Assembly (NCBI GenBank): GCA_004194705.1
Contig: SADC01001249.1
Location: forward strand, 17,887 to 81,886
Length of the DNA stretch: 64,000 bases
Origin: Ditylenchus dipsaci
Taxonomy: Eukaryota > Nematoda > Chromadorea > Rhabditida > Anguinidae
Direction: 5' to 3'
The notes under the pieces are model-generated. The model saw nothing but the letters and a program-made list of their open reading frames with translations. It searched no databases and was not told where the DNA came from. Positions 41,622 through 52,785 of the stretch are shown piece by piece. The translations under genes were made by a program, and so were the position numbers. Position 1 is the first letter of the stretch. Every line of letters begins with the position of its first letter.

Positions 41622-44600
41622 TTGGCTAGTTTTTTTGTTCACAAATTTTTCGTGACTTATTACAAAATTTTTATTCACTTGCTTACGTTATTTCTTGGGT
41701 TATTTTTCAATTTGCTGTTGGCCTGGCTTATTTTAAGCAAAAAGAACGATGAGACTCGTCAACTCAGCCGAATTTTCCTTCAGACTTGCCTGATTGATTT
41801 GATTTTTTTGGCAGCTGTTTCAGTCACTATACCGGCAAGTTTTGACAAATAACGTATCCTGATAAAATATTGAACAATCACAGATTTTTTAGTTTTTTTT
41901 GATTAAACGGCCTGCTCGTCGCCGATGGAAATATTTTAAAAGGCGGGTACCAGCAAAATTCAAACGAGAATCAATATTTCCATCGGCGGCTAGCATGTCC
42001 CTTTAAGCGACTTTTAGCGCGTGTATGGTGTCAGAATTCAGTTTTTGCTTAGCACGCAAAATACCGTATTTTCTCTAATAGTAGCTCCCCTGAAAATCGG
42101 CCTATTTAAACCGATTTTCCCAACCGTCTAATAGTAGCCCTCCCTCTAATAGTGACCCCCCCCCTAAAGAAGGGTTTCGAAAAATAGAAGCACATGGTCT
42201 GCTATTAGAGGGAATATGCTGAAAAAATTCCGCGAAATTATCATCCGCGGAATTCTCCCGCCGTTTTTTGACTCGCTTTTTAGAAGCCGCTTTTTGACAA
42301 ACAAAATTCTGACCGTAATTTGACTTTTTGACTTAGGGGAGCAAGGTGAACCTATCTGAAAGGGCAACTTTGATAACTGATAGCTTGTTGGAAAGCTGAG
42401 ACTGTGGTCTACACAATACTGAAAAAATCTAAAAAAGTTAAAGGGGCGGAGGGGGGGGGGTGGTTGACTTCTACGGCTACTTTTTGACATTGACTGCTAC
42501 TTCACTTCACATACATTTTTCACATATTTTGTTTTCTCATCTCAGGTGTTTTCACACCATTTTGTAGCTGAGATTCTCCTCTTTTGATTGAGTCGTCAAA
42601 CAGCATGATTCAAAATAATTCTTGAGAAAATCAAAACAAAATCACACTAAAAACCGTGATTTTTTACCTAGGTGTCTTTAGTGGAGTTTCATCTTATACT
42701 TGGTGTGATTTTCTCGAAATTTTTTTTGAATCAGGCTGTTTGGCCACTCAATCGAAAGAGAAGAATCTCAGCTACAAAACGGTGTAAAAACATCTGAGAG
42801 GAGAAAACAAATATATGTGAAAAAATGTATGTGAAGTGAAGTAGCAGTCAATGTCAAAAAGTAGCCGTAGAAGTCCCCCTCCTTTATAACAAAGACTTTG
42901 AAATATTCAAGTTCTATGTTTTTGGTGGCAGAAAAGATCTTTTTTGGTGTCATTTTCGAGCTTATGGGCAAACCAAAAGATATTACAGTCAACCTTTGAT
43001 ATGACGGCCCTACGATATAAAGGCCCTCGATATAGCGGCCCCTTTGGTCCTATTTGGTTGAATTTGGCCCTATCCTGAAATCGGGCCAAAACCACTTCTT
43101 AGGTAAAACATCGTGCTAAAAACGACAGAAAACATTTTTTTAAGTAAAACCAGCTCATTTGGAACGAGTTTTCCAAAAAAATCAATCTTCGCCCTTAGTC
43201 CTTCTTTTGGTCACAAAATGTAGTCGGAATTTTTACGGACATGGGCAAGATTTCACCGCGCCCAAAAACTTTGCCGCATATATTTTCTCAATGTACAGGG
43301 TGAGAATTTCTAATTTAGAAAGGTCATGTGGACAAAGGTTCTTCTTTGATCATCCAGACTGGTCCACTTAGCCATTCGTCTAAACTAGTGGATTTTGCCT
43401 GCCTATGCACTTATTATTTTGCTTTTGAACTGCTACGCTACAACCTTCCTGTCCAATTTTTTTACAGATATTTGGTGCTCTGCAGGCAAGCTCAATTTAA
43501 ATAAACAGCAAACATAAAATCAATTATTTTTAGAGAAAAGCAAATAAATTCTCTCGGTTGGCTATGCTCAGCCCGGTTGTATTTTTAAGCATGATAACTG
43601 TATTTTTGTCTTGTGCGCAATTTTATTTTTACGGAAATGATGTCCAAGTGAATTCGATCGCAAACCTTTTTCAAATTGACCAAACCACAACAACTGTAAC
43701 GTTTTTTGCCCCAAACGTAAGATTTAAAAAAAATTGTAAGGCTGTTGGAATAGGGATCGAGTTGGCATTTCAAAAATCCAGCCGCCATGACACTTTTTCT
43801 GATAAATTCATTGCCCTTTATTATTGTCACAGTTCCTCCACTTTAGAGCATATTTGAGGAAAATATTGGGCTCTATAAATTGATGTATAAAGGAAATATC
43901 GGGCTCTATATAGAGTCTCTGTATACTGTATACAGTCTCTATACTCTAACCAGTCATGGCATGCAAATAATATAGAGCATATATAGCTCATATAGTGCAG
44001 GTGGTGTCAATAATGCCGAAAAACTATACTACAGTTGCAAAAACTGTAGTTCAATTTCAAAACTGTACTACAGTTGCAAAACTATACTACTGTTTTGAAA
44101 ACTGTAATATATTTTTGAGAAAGCTATGCTACAATTGTCTCAAAACAGTAGTACCGTTTTTGAAACTGTACTACAGTTTTGCAGCTGTGCTACCGGTTTT
44201 CAACTGTAGTACAGTTTGAAGTTTTACAACAGTTTTCGAAATTATAGTACAGTTTTTCGGCATTATTGACATCACTGACACAGTCTGACACTGACACAGC
44301 TGCCCTAATCTAAGCCCACACTAAGATGATTTCCAAGTTTATGAGCCCAAAAAAGCAAATGAGCTCAAATTTTTTTTAGTTCATAAGAACGCCAAAAAAA
44401 AAGTATGCCTTGATCCCCCATTGATTTTTTTTGCAAAAAAAATGAAATATTTGATAACTTTCAAAGCTGATTTTTTCAAAAAAGCAATTCATACTGTGTT
44501 GAACTAATGACCATGGCATATTAATGCCCATTGGAAAAACTCTGGGATTTAAATCCCAACACTTTTGGTTGGCATACTATTGAAAATAATTAATATTTTG

Positions 44601-47600
44601 CTTCTGTCTCACTTTACTAATAATAATTTTTATAAAAATTAAGAAACTCAGATAGATCATAGAGAGCCTTTTTATGTTAATTGTAGAAATATTCTTTCAC
44701 ACTTTCACTTAAATTCGAATGATAATTGTAGAGACATGACTTTAGGCTTACTACAACTAAGTTCAATTGTAACTAGTGCTGCGTGCGATGCGATATATCG
44801 CATCGCAAACATCGCAACATCGCACGAAATTTTGCCTTTAACATCGCATCGCAACATCGCATCGCAAAGTTTTGAAACATCGCAAAATCGCATCGCAAGT
44901 CTTCGGACCCAAAACATCGCATCGCAACATCGCAAAAACACAAATGCGCAGCACTAATTGTAACTACCAAGTAGGTTCGCCTATCTGATCTTAATTTTCT
45001 CGAAAATTATTTGCATGCTTTTATGTGTTATAAAACTGCTGAAAATTAAAAAAAAATTTTTTTTTGCAAAACAGAAATTAACAGGCGTGATCAAGGCACA
45101 TTTTTTTCAGCGTCGGAATGATTAGTTATAGAGCCAAATTTGTATTTGAAAAAAAAATTATTTTTTGAAAATGCAGTGTCTTTGCATTTTTTCATTGAAA
45201 TATCAATTATTTGTTATTCTTTTAAAAAATATTTTTATAGGAGTCTCCATATACAGCTTATATCAACCTGTATATTTTAATTTCCAATGTGCTGGTATAT
45301 TCCTCGATTATTTGGATGAGTTTGAAAATTTGGAAGTGCATTAATAAATCGTCTGCTGATCTGGAGCTTAAAAGAGCAAAGGCAGTCAACAGACAAATTA
45401 GTGTGGTGCTCATACTGCAGGTTTTTTTTAAAACACCAAAACATCTTGCTGATTCTCTTTAGCTCTATTCCAGATTTTTGAACGGTCTGAGTGAAAATAA
45501 AAAATGTCATCAAATTTTTGTTTCTCAAGGAAGGCGGTGGTTTGTTATTTTTTTTGTAGTATTTCAGAATTCAGACTTAGGCTTGCGGTAGGCCAGGATG
45601 GGCTTGAATATTATTTAAACCCATCTTTGAGTCCGTCCTAACATGTGCTGGCCTACCCCTGCCTAAGCCTGAGTCTAGAAAATTACAAAAAACATTCATT
45701 AGGGGAAGCAATCCTACACTATGGTTTTGGCACAGATTGTTTTTTGAATGCAAGCATTTTTTTATTTCAAATATTCTTTTTGAATATTTTAATTAAGTCA
45801 AACCCAGCAATTGTGGGCACAGCAAAAAGTATGAGTACTCACTGAACCTGTAGCATTTAGCCGGATCGGATCCCGAGGTTGAGCATGGTCAGATCTCTTC
45901 GGAGTATCGTCGACTTCGAGTTTCGGATTTTCTGAGCCTTTGGCTCGGCCTTCAATATGTGGGGGAGTGTTACTGTGTAAAACACAAATGCCGGAGCAAG
46001 TGAAATACCACTGTTCATACCGACTCTTCTTGAATTTTCTCGGTATTTTTTATGGAAGTTGGTGATTTCGCCAGTGTAACGATTTGTTAATGCTAAGGCG
46101 AGAGTTTTAGAAAATTCTGCCCTAACACCAAAATCTCTATCTAAATCTGTGTCCGTTTAAATTGATCTTACCCACTAATCAGACCAAAAACAATTCTAAA
46201 GTCAAACCAAAGGCTCAGCAAATCCAAAACTCGAAGTCCATGACATTCCGAAGAGGTCTGACTCATGCTCAACCTCGGGATACGATCCGGCTAAATGCTA
46301 CAGGCTCAGTGAGTACTCATACTTTTTGCTGTGCCCACAATTGCTGGGTTTGACTAAATTAAAATATTCAAAAAGAATATGCTTGCATTCAAAAAACAAT
46401 CCGTGCCAAAACCATAGTGTAGGATTTTGTCCCCGGGGATTCAAATTTAAACAATTGACTTATCAACAGGAAAGCATGCTCCTTTAAATTGGGGGTTCAC
46501 TTTGACTAAATTATAGTCAAAGCCAAGCATTTGGCTCATGTTCGGGTGTCGTTGAACCGAGCGTGTCGTTAAATCATTAAATCATTAAATCGAGGGTTGA
46601 CTGCATATATTTTTTTATATTATTTATTCATAAATTTGCTCACCAGCCTAAAGACAAAACCGCTCCTGACTTCAATGAGTCGGCCGGAAAATTGGGCTTT
46701 TTGAGAGCATTCTACCATAATTTTTTTTTCTGATTTAGTTATATTCATGTTTCTTTTAAAAAAATATACCAGATGAAAAAATATACCAGGGTCGTTACAG
46801 TCGGGAAATCCAAGTTCAGTTCGAATTTAAAAATTAAAGCTTTGTTGTAACGTTTTAGGACACATAGAGGGTAGTGGATTTCATTTGGGACACCTGGAGG
46901 TAGCGGATTATTATTGCTCTGGATCAGTGCTGTAAATTTCGGAATTTCGGCACCGGCGCCGCACAGAGCACCGGCGGGGCTGGTCCACGTTGCCGCACCG
47001 AACATCTTTTGTGTTCGTTAAAAAAGTTATCAATTGACTTTCGATTTCAAATGCTATGTAGCAAATATAAAAAATGTTTTCAATATTATAGTGCTATTTT
47101 TGGACGAATTTTATTTCAGATAGTTCTGGCCAAATATGATGAATACCACTTATTGGTTCGGCACCGATCTCTAAAATTATGGCACCGGGCACCGATTTCT
47201 AAAACTATGGCACTGGGCACTGCACCGGGCACCAGTCTTAAAATTTTCGGCACCGGGGATATTCACAGCAGCACTGCTCCGGATGCACGAAAAAAGCTTT
47301 TTTTATGTGGAGTCTATTGCTTTAGTCTCTTTGCAGGAGCTGTTTAAATTAATAAATTACAAGTCTATCAAACATTGATGGTTTGACCTTTTAGACTATC
47401 ACCCCGCTAATCCTAGCCTTTTTACCAATGGCTTTCATTGCCTACACTGCTCTGACCAATGACTCAGCTTCATGGATCTTCGATAAGATAAACATCATTT
47501 TCAGTTGGCTTCCGGTACTTTTATGGTATAACTAACTTTATACTTTTTTTTAAATTTTTACAGGTAACCAATCCATTTTGCACCATACTCATTATAAAAG

Positions 47601-47683
47601 AATATAGAAGTCGTGTGCTGGACCAGCTGAGGTGTCGCAGTAATTCAGTAACTAGTGTGAAGGCTGTCAACAGTAACTCATGA
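41622..47683 (+). CDS. Nematode serpentine chemoreceptor (Str/Srh-like 7TM GPCR), paralog 1
   Basis: Six exons: 41622-41834, 43319-43485, 43536-43716, 45241-45420, 47395-47514 and 47564-47683. They join in phase to give 326 residues, normal for this family. TM1 includes FLGLFFNLLLAWLI. TM3 ends LPVQFFYRYLVLCR, the family's FxYRY-like motif. TM4 has LSPVVFLSMITVFL, TM5 NLYILISNVLVYSSIIWM, TM6 LILAFLPMAFIAYTAL. The tail has LPVTNPFCTILIIKEYRSRV, the P...YR ending of nematode chemoreceptors. Introns 1 and 2 use GC donors (GCAAGT, GCAAGC). The first exon has no in-frame ATG (TTG at 41622), so the true start or an upstream exon is missing. A sensory plasma-membrane role is inferred from the family. 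Confidence 0.85.
42063..42225. mobile_element. TACGGTA-type MITE (family B)
   Basis: Left end CCGTATTTTCTCTAATAGTA; right end ...CTGCTATTAGAGGGAATATG is degraded. Intron 1 of chemoreceptor 1. Confidence 0.6.
42456..42885. mobile_element. Foldback element in chemoreceptor 1 intron 1
   Basis: Arms of about 200 bp: left GACTTCTACGGCTACTTTTT and TGTAGCTGAGATTCTCC, right the inverses ending AGTAGCCGTAGAAGTC. No ORF. Confidence 0.75.
44007..44272. mobile_element. ACTGTAGTACAGT-repeat element, copy 1
   Basis: Ends GTCAATAATGCCGAAAAACT and ...TTTTTCGGCATTATTGAC. Between them are many copies of AAACTGTACTACAGTT in both orientations. A second copy is at 61646-62055. In intron 3 of chemoreceptor 1. 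Confidence 0.8.
44774..44956. mobile_element. hAT-like MITE made of CATCGC repeats, copy 1
   Basis: Ends TAGTGCTGCG / CGCAGCACTA. Perfect 8-bp duplication ATTGTAAC at 44766-44773 and 44957-44964. The interior is almost entirely CATCGCATCGCAA words. Sister copy at 51194-51379. Confidence 0.9.
45690..46431. mobile_element. Long-arm foldback element in chemoreceptor 1 intron 4
   Basis: Arms of about 250 bp: AATCCTACACTATGGTTTTG, AACCCAGCAATTGTGGGCAC and CCCGAGGTTGAGCATGGTC at left, their inverses at right. A short unique spacer lies between at about 45970-46185. It is preceded by a small TTAGGC-rich palindrome (45570-45670). No ORF. Confidence 0.8.
46925..47276. mobile_element. hAT-like MITE with GGCACCG repeats
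   Basis: Ends CAGTGCTGTAAAT and ...TTCACAGCAGCACTG. Flanks CTCTGGAT (46917-46924) and CTCCGGAT (47277-47284) differ by one base. Internal repeats of CGGCACCGG and TAAAACTATGGCACC. Confidence 0.8.
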
Positions 47684-47723
47684 CTGTGAAACCTTGAGAA
47701 TTAAAAAAGGGGTGAAAGCTGTT

Positions 47724-48465
47724 AAGGAAATAGTCTTGACACAAAAAAATACCCCAAGGTCTGTGTTTTTTAAATGTGGCTTTAGAGCCATGTCTTTTCG
47801 ACAAGTCGGTGTTGCAATGTTAGACAATCTTGTGCAAAATTGAAAGTTGGATTTATACCAGGGATCCGATATTCTTTTTTAAATAAGTAGATTTTTTTCC
47901 AAAAACTAAGATTTTTCATTTTCAAAAAAATAAGATTTCCGGTACATGAAAATCGGCTTGAGTATAGAATCACAACGCCCCCCCCCGCACGCAGAGTGCT
48001 CGGATGGAGGAGATAACTTCACATTCGTGTTTCTCGAATTCTATACTCCAACCAAAAAATCAGTAGCTGTCGAATAATTTCAGAATAAATATGAAAAAAG
48101 CTGAGATTCAGGGTGCCTAAATAAGTAGAATTCTTAAAAATAAGTAGATATTGGATCCCTGATTTATATTATCAATATCAGAATTTCTGAATTCCTTCAA
48201 TAAAAAATACCCTAAAATTGAAATGGAAAAGGAAAAAAAAACCATCGGAAAAAGGTAGATTAGTTATCTATTGCATTTCGATTTTTAGGGCATTTTTGAA
48301 AAAATTTCGAAATTCTGATATTGATGATGCTAACCAAATTTAAATTTTGCACAAGTTTGTCCGACAATGCAACACCGAGTTGTCGACAAAATATGGCTCT
48401 CAAGCCACATTAAAATAAAAATTTGAATCAATTCTTTCGTGTCGAAACTATCTCCTCGAAAGGGA
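47724..48465. mobile_element. Foldback element split by a hAT-like MITE
   Basis: Arms: left GAAATAGTCTTGACAC and CGACAAGTCGGTGTTGCAAT, right ATTGCAACACCGAGTTGTCG-type inverse and GTGTCGAAACTATCTC. The central part of the left arm is interrupted by 47859-48161. It starts about 40 bp after the chemoreceptor 1 stop. Confidence 0.7.
47859..48161. mobile_element. hAT-like MITE, CAGGGATCCGATATT ends
   Basis: Ends CAGGGATCCGATATTC and ...GATATTGGATCCCTG. Flanks ATTTATAC (47851-47858) / ATTTATAT (48162-48169) differ by one base. Internal AATAAGTAGA words and a copy of the GAGGAGATAAC/TCGTGTTTCTCG dispersed block. Confidence 0.8.
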
Positions 48466-48690
48466 ATGCCCACGCTTATAAGAGGTGGTGCCCTGGAATT
48501 AATCATTGAACTTCTGTACGGATTTTTTTACTTGGTTTCTGAAAAAACAATGCCTAGATTTAAATTCTAGGTATGGTTTTGATTGAAATCAAGTTGAAAA
48601 ATCTGTGCAGAAGTTCAATGATTAGGTACATTTTTTCGAATTCCCGGGCACCACCTCTTATTATCGTGCCCATGCCCCTTTAAAACTGAT
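48466..48690. mobile_element. Family F MITE
   Basis: Arms around AGAGGTGGTGCCCTGGAATT and ATTCCCGGGCACCACCTCTT, with GAACTTCTGTACGG / CTGTGCAGAAGTTC inside and CATGCCCCTTTAAA at the right end. Confidence 0.65.
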
Positions 48691-48699
48691 TTCTGTAAT

Positions 48700-50890
48700 T
48701 TTGGAACAGTTCCTTATTAACTTTGTCACCTCAAAATTTTGATCTCATTTTTTATTTATTTTTTCTTGTAAAGTATGTTTTTATAAGTGGGCTTACAAAT
48801 ATTACCTTTTTTTCAATTACCACATACTGACTTATTCGAATATTTATTGTCTCGAGAGGAATTCAAACTATGTTAGTCAATTTGTACTTCTGAAAGTAGT
48901 TTATAAAGCATTCGGGTACGCTGATCAAGATTCCGGTGTCAAAATGTCAACTTTCAATGAGAGGAAAAAAGTTCTGAGATAAAAACTTTTCAAAATTCTA
49001 ATGATTATGTAACTTTCTAAGGTGTTTTTTTTTTCATTTTTTTGTGACTATAAATGATTATATTTATATTTATGATGCAAAATTCGGTGAGCTTTCTGAA
49101 TCTGTAATCTGTAATTTTTATTATTAATAATAAAAATTCAATGTATACACAAGCTTTCTATTTTTCATGCAATCTCTGTTGTTTTTCACTACTTTGCTTG
49201 CATTTATATAATTGGTTGAATGATCAATCACTAATAATTTTAGCGTAAAGCTTTAATTTTTTATAAAAACTAATTTAATAATCTTATCAAATTAAGTTTT
49301 GTCTTTTTTGGTCTTTTCGAGATATTTACGTATACATTTGCAATTATTTCTAATGTTCTGTCATCATTTTTTTTAAGAAAAATAAATTAACAAAACGTAG
49401 TAAAACTAGCGGCTTTATATTTAGAGAGCTCTGATTTTGAGCTGGACCAGATCTAAAGCAAACATTTTAGAGCTTTGAGAGCCGGCTTCAAATTTTTTGA
49501 TGAAAGTATTTTTTGCGTATTTTTGTAAAGCGTGCCTAGCATATTTGTTCTTGGCAGTTAGTGAATCGACTATGCTCTACAGGATGGAATTGTCAGTGCA
49601 AAACAATTGAAATCCAATAAAAAGGGTCTTATTAATAGTATGTGTCCAATTTTCGAAAATCTGTGACCAAAAATTAAATGCTCTGTGGCTGATTTTCACG
49701 ATTCTGTGGCCAAAATAAAATATTATCCGAAAGAATAACGTGAAATAAAATTGAAATATAATTTTTTTCTAATGAAATCAATTTTCTAGAAAAGTGTAAA
49801 TGTCTGTTTCTAAAACCTTATTAATTTTCAACTTAATTTTTTTTGACTTAGTATTATACAGGGTTTGCCAAATTCGTCGAACTTTTTGTTTTGGTCGTAT
49901 CTTTTTAAATTTATTGTATTTCAATGAGATCTTTCTTCTGATGAATGAGGCACACTCAAGGCAGCAATAGTCATTCTTACAATTCTTACTTGACTCTATG
50001 CGAGTTTTTCTGCGGCTGCAGCAAAGACCAATTGTACACAGCCAGCTGATCTTGATTTTGAATTGACGAAAATTATCGCGCAGACGGTTAAACACATTTT
50101 ATCTGACATTCACCAACGTGCAATGAACACGTGTAAACGTGGCGCTAGCAGATACCTTTGAGTTCTATGCGAAGTGTCGAAGAAGTCTATGACAATAATG
50201 AATGAAAATTGTTGTTTTTTTGTAAAATTAAATTTATTTGGTATAATTGTTTTTATTTCTTCGCTGCTCCAACATTTTTTTTCATGCATGATTGGTGTCA
50301 TGCTGTTGCCTAGAGTGTCCTTTATCAGTTGAAAAAAAATCTCGCCGAGAAACGATAAATTTAGAAAATTTCATCAACCTGAATGTGGTTGAAAAAAAAA
50401 ATTAAAATAGCTTTGGATGTGACTCTTCAAAAAATTCCACCCGAATAAAGTGGGTGCACGACCCGGTTTGTGCTTGGACAGAACTTCATGAACTGCATGT
50501 TTGCCGAATGAAATGCAGGAAAAAGATTTGAAACAAAAACGAAATAGAATGAAAATACATGTAAAGTCAAACAAATACTCGAATGGCTATTATTTCAAAA
50601 AGGTGCCACGAACTGTCCACCACGAACTGTCCTATATCCCTGTGACTGAAGCGCTAATGGTTGAAATATAGCGACCCACTCTCCATTAGAGACCCCACTC
50701 TAACAACCCTTGGAACCCTTGTAAGCAGGGTTGAAAAATAGTAACCCAGCATGGGTTTCCATTAGAGCCAAAGACCAGCACACTCTACATTGCACGGGAT
50801 GAAGGTGAAAAAATCAAGAGAACCGAGAAAGGTAGGCATAAAAAAACTTCCTCTTTGGAGGGTGCGTGCACTTGTGCTGTTGCAGAAAAT
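48700..50890. other. Gene-poor spacer between chemoreceptors
   Basis: AT-rich. 49737-49862 duplicates the ~125 bp that lie just before the first exon of chemoreceptor 2 (52645-52768). A Lys/Arg/Cys-rich minus ORF at 49778-50095 overlaps that duplicate and has no recognised domain. No supportable gene. Confidence 0.5.
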
Positions 50891-50949
50891 TTTTTAGGGG
50901 GTATTCTATAATAGTTCGCGCAAAATTAAGATTTAAAAAAAATCTAGGC

Positions 50950-52130
50950 ACTTTTATAGTTTCCCCATACTCGGATGTTTTTGAAAACCACCCCCTGAAC
51001 TTATTTTTTCTGCTCAACACGATGAAAGAGACATGACTTAACACTTTCTGAATATAAAAATATAAATTTTGTTTAAAAGTTTCTGACTTCCTCCCGTCAG
51101 GCAAAAATGGTCCTTTCAGTGTATTTTTCACCCATTTTTAGCCTTTTTCAAGTCACATGAAGGTAAAGATGATAGATTTTGTGTGGTATGCACTAGTGCT
51201 GACGACGATGCGATGTATCGCATCGCAACATCGCATCGCACGCAGCAAATTTGGGCTGAAAAACATCGCATCGCAACATCGCACGCAAATTTTTCAAAAC
51301 ATCGCATATCGCATCGCAAGCCAGGGAGGTCCAAATACATCGCATCGCAACATCGCAAAAAGGCAAATCGTCAGCTCTAGTATGCACAGTAAAATAAGTC
51401 CAATTAGCCTGCAAAACTAATTGTATCAGAGGATCGGGGGACCAAATCTTTTATAGTGTGTGGCTAGCCAGCAAGAGAAGTAGTGAATGTTTATTATCAA
51501 AACGGGCAACAAAATCAAATACAAATAGGACAGCACCAAGCACAATTCTAAAACCAAAATACAAAAGATGTCTTAACAGGCAATATCCACAGTTTATAAA
51601 GGCACAAACACTTTCTTTTTCTTGCTTTACAACATAAATTACAAGCTGGATATTGTGGGAAAAGTGGATGGTGGTGAAGAAGATTTTGCACAACAGATTG
51701 AAATGTGTGCGGAAATGGATTGGACTGGTTGTTGGGGACTTTAAGTTAATGCTCCTAGGAACGGACTATAAACTACACTTTACAGCACGAACGCCCCATT
51801 CGGGGGCGCAGGCGCTTGGTAGGTTGAAGATGCGCTCACAGACTTACCTTAGACATGATTCCGAGCAAGACTCTTGATCAAAAGTGCATTCAAAGACTTT
51901 TTTGCCCAGCTCTAGCAAGAAAAATGTGATCAATCACCCAAAAATGACCCTAAAATACCCTAAAAAGGACCATTTTTGTCTGACGGGCGGTAGGCAATTT
52001 TTTTTTGGCAAATTTCAAAATTTCTTTATCAGAAAGTGTTAATATATGTCTCTTCCATCGTGTTGAGCAGAAAAATAAGCTCAGGGGGTGATTTTGGGTC
52101 ACTTTTCAAAAAGTCCGAGTTCGGAGGGGG
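50950..52130. mobile_element. Foldback element with nested CATCGC MITE
   Basis: Left arm (about 50980-51115: CTGCTCAACACGATGAAAGA, GTCAGGCAAAAATGGTCC) is inverse to the right arm (about 51955-52120: TCTTCCATCGTGTTGAGCAG, GGACCATTTTTGTCTGACG). The loop carries the ACTTACCTTAGACATGATTC module shared with 53620-53700 and 60920-61010. Confidence 0.7.
51194..51379. mobile_element. hAT-like MITE made of CATCGC repeats, copy 2
   Basis: Ends TAGTGCTGACG / CGTCAGCTCTA. Perfect 8-bp duplication GTATGCAC at 51186-51193 and 51380-51387. Interior of CATCGCATCGCAA words, as in copy 1 at 44774-44956. Confidence 0.9.
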
Positions 52131-52147
52131 GGGGGGGGAGAAGGGAC

Positions 52148-52578
52148 CAGTGTTTTCAAAACTCATCCTCAACTTTTAGCCTCAACTCTTTTAACATCGC
52201 CTGTAAATGTTATTTTATATCTTTTTGTACATCTGTTTGATACGTTTTGTTCAGAATTGAAAGTTGAGGATAGGGGTTAGAGAAAAAAATTCAGCCCCGT
52301 TTTCCGCCAGAAAAATCGATAAAAAACTGCCTGAAGTTGAAAATTTGCTGAACTCAACCAGTTGAGTTTAGGAATGGGAATTTTTACCTTCAAGCAGTTT
52401 TTTATCGATTTTTCTGGCGGAAAACGGGGCTGAATTTTTTTCTCTATCCCCTATCCTCAACTTTTAATGCTGAACAAAACGTATCAAACAGATTACCAAA
52501 AAGAAATAAAAAATGACATTTACAGGCGATGTTAAAAAAGTTGAGGCTAAAAGTTGAGGATGAGTTTTGAAAACACTG
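52148..52578. mobile_element. hAT-like MITE, CAGTGTTTTCAAAAC ends
   Basis: Ends CAGTGTTTTCAAAACTCATC and ...GATGAGTTTTGAAAACACTG. Perfect 8-bp duplication GAAGGGAC at 52140-52147 and 52579-52586. Nearly the whole 431 bp is palindromic. Confidence 0.9.
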
Positions 52579-52785
52579 GAAGGGACTACAAAAGCTCAAA
52601 AATCGAGCCTGAAAAAAGTTTTCAAACATCATAAGCCCGCAAAAACGTGAAATAAAATTAAAATTCAATTTTTATTTAATGAAATCAATTTTCTGAGAAA
52701 GTGTAAATGTCTCTTTCTAAAACCTAATTAATTTTTAACTTAATTTTTTTTCACCCAGTATTATAAATTATATTGTTCACAATTT

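Noticed and set aside
49778..50095. 105-residue Lys/Arg/Cys-rich ORF on the minus strand
   Set aside because: It runs through a 125-bp segment duplicated at 52645-52768, where the frame is not kept. No domain was recognised, and the composition follows AT-rich DNA.
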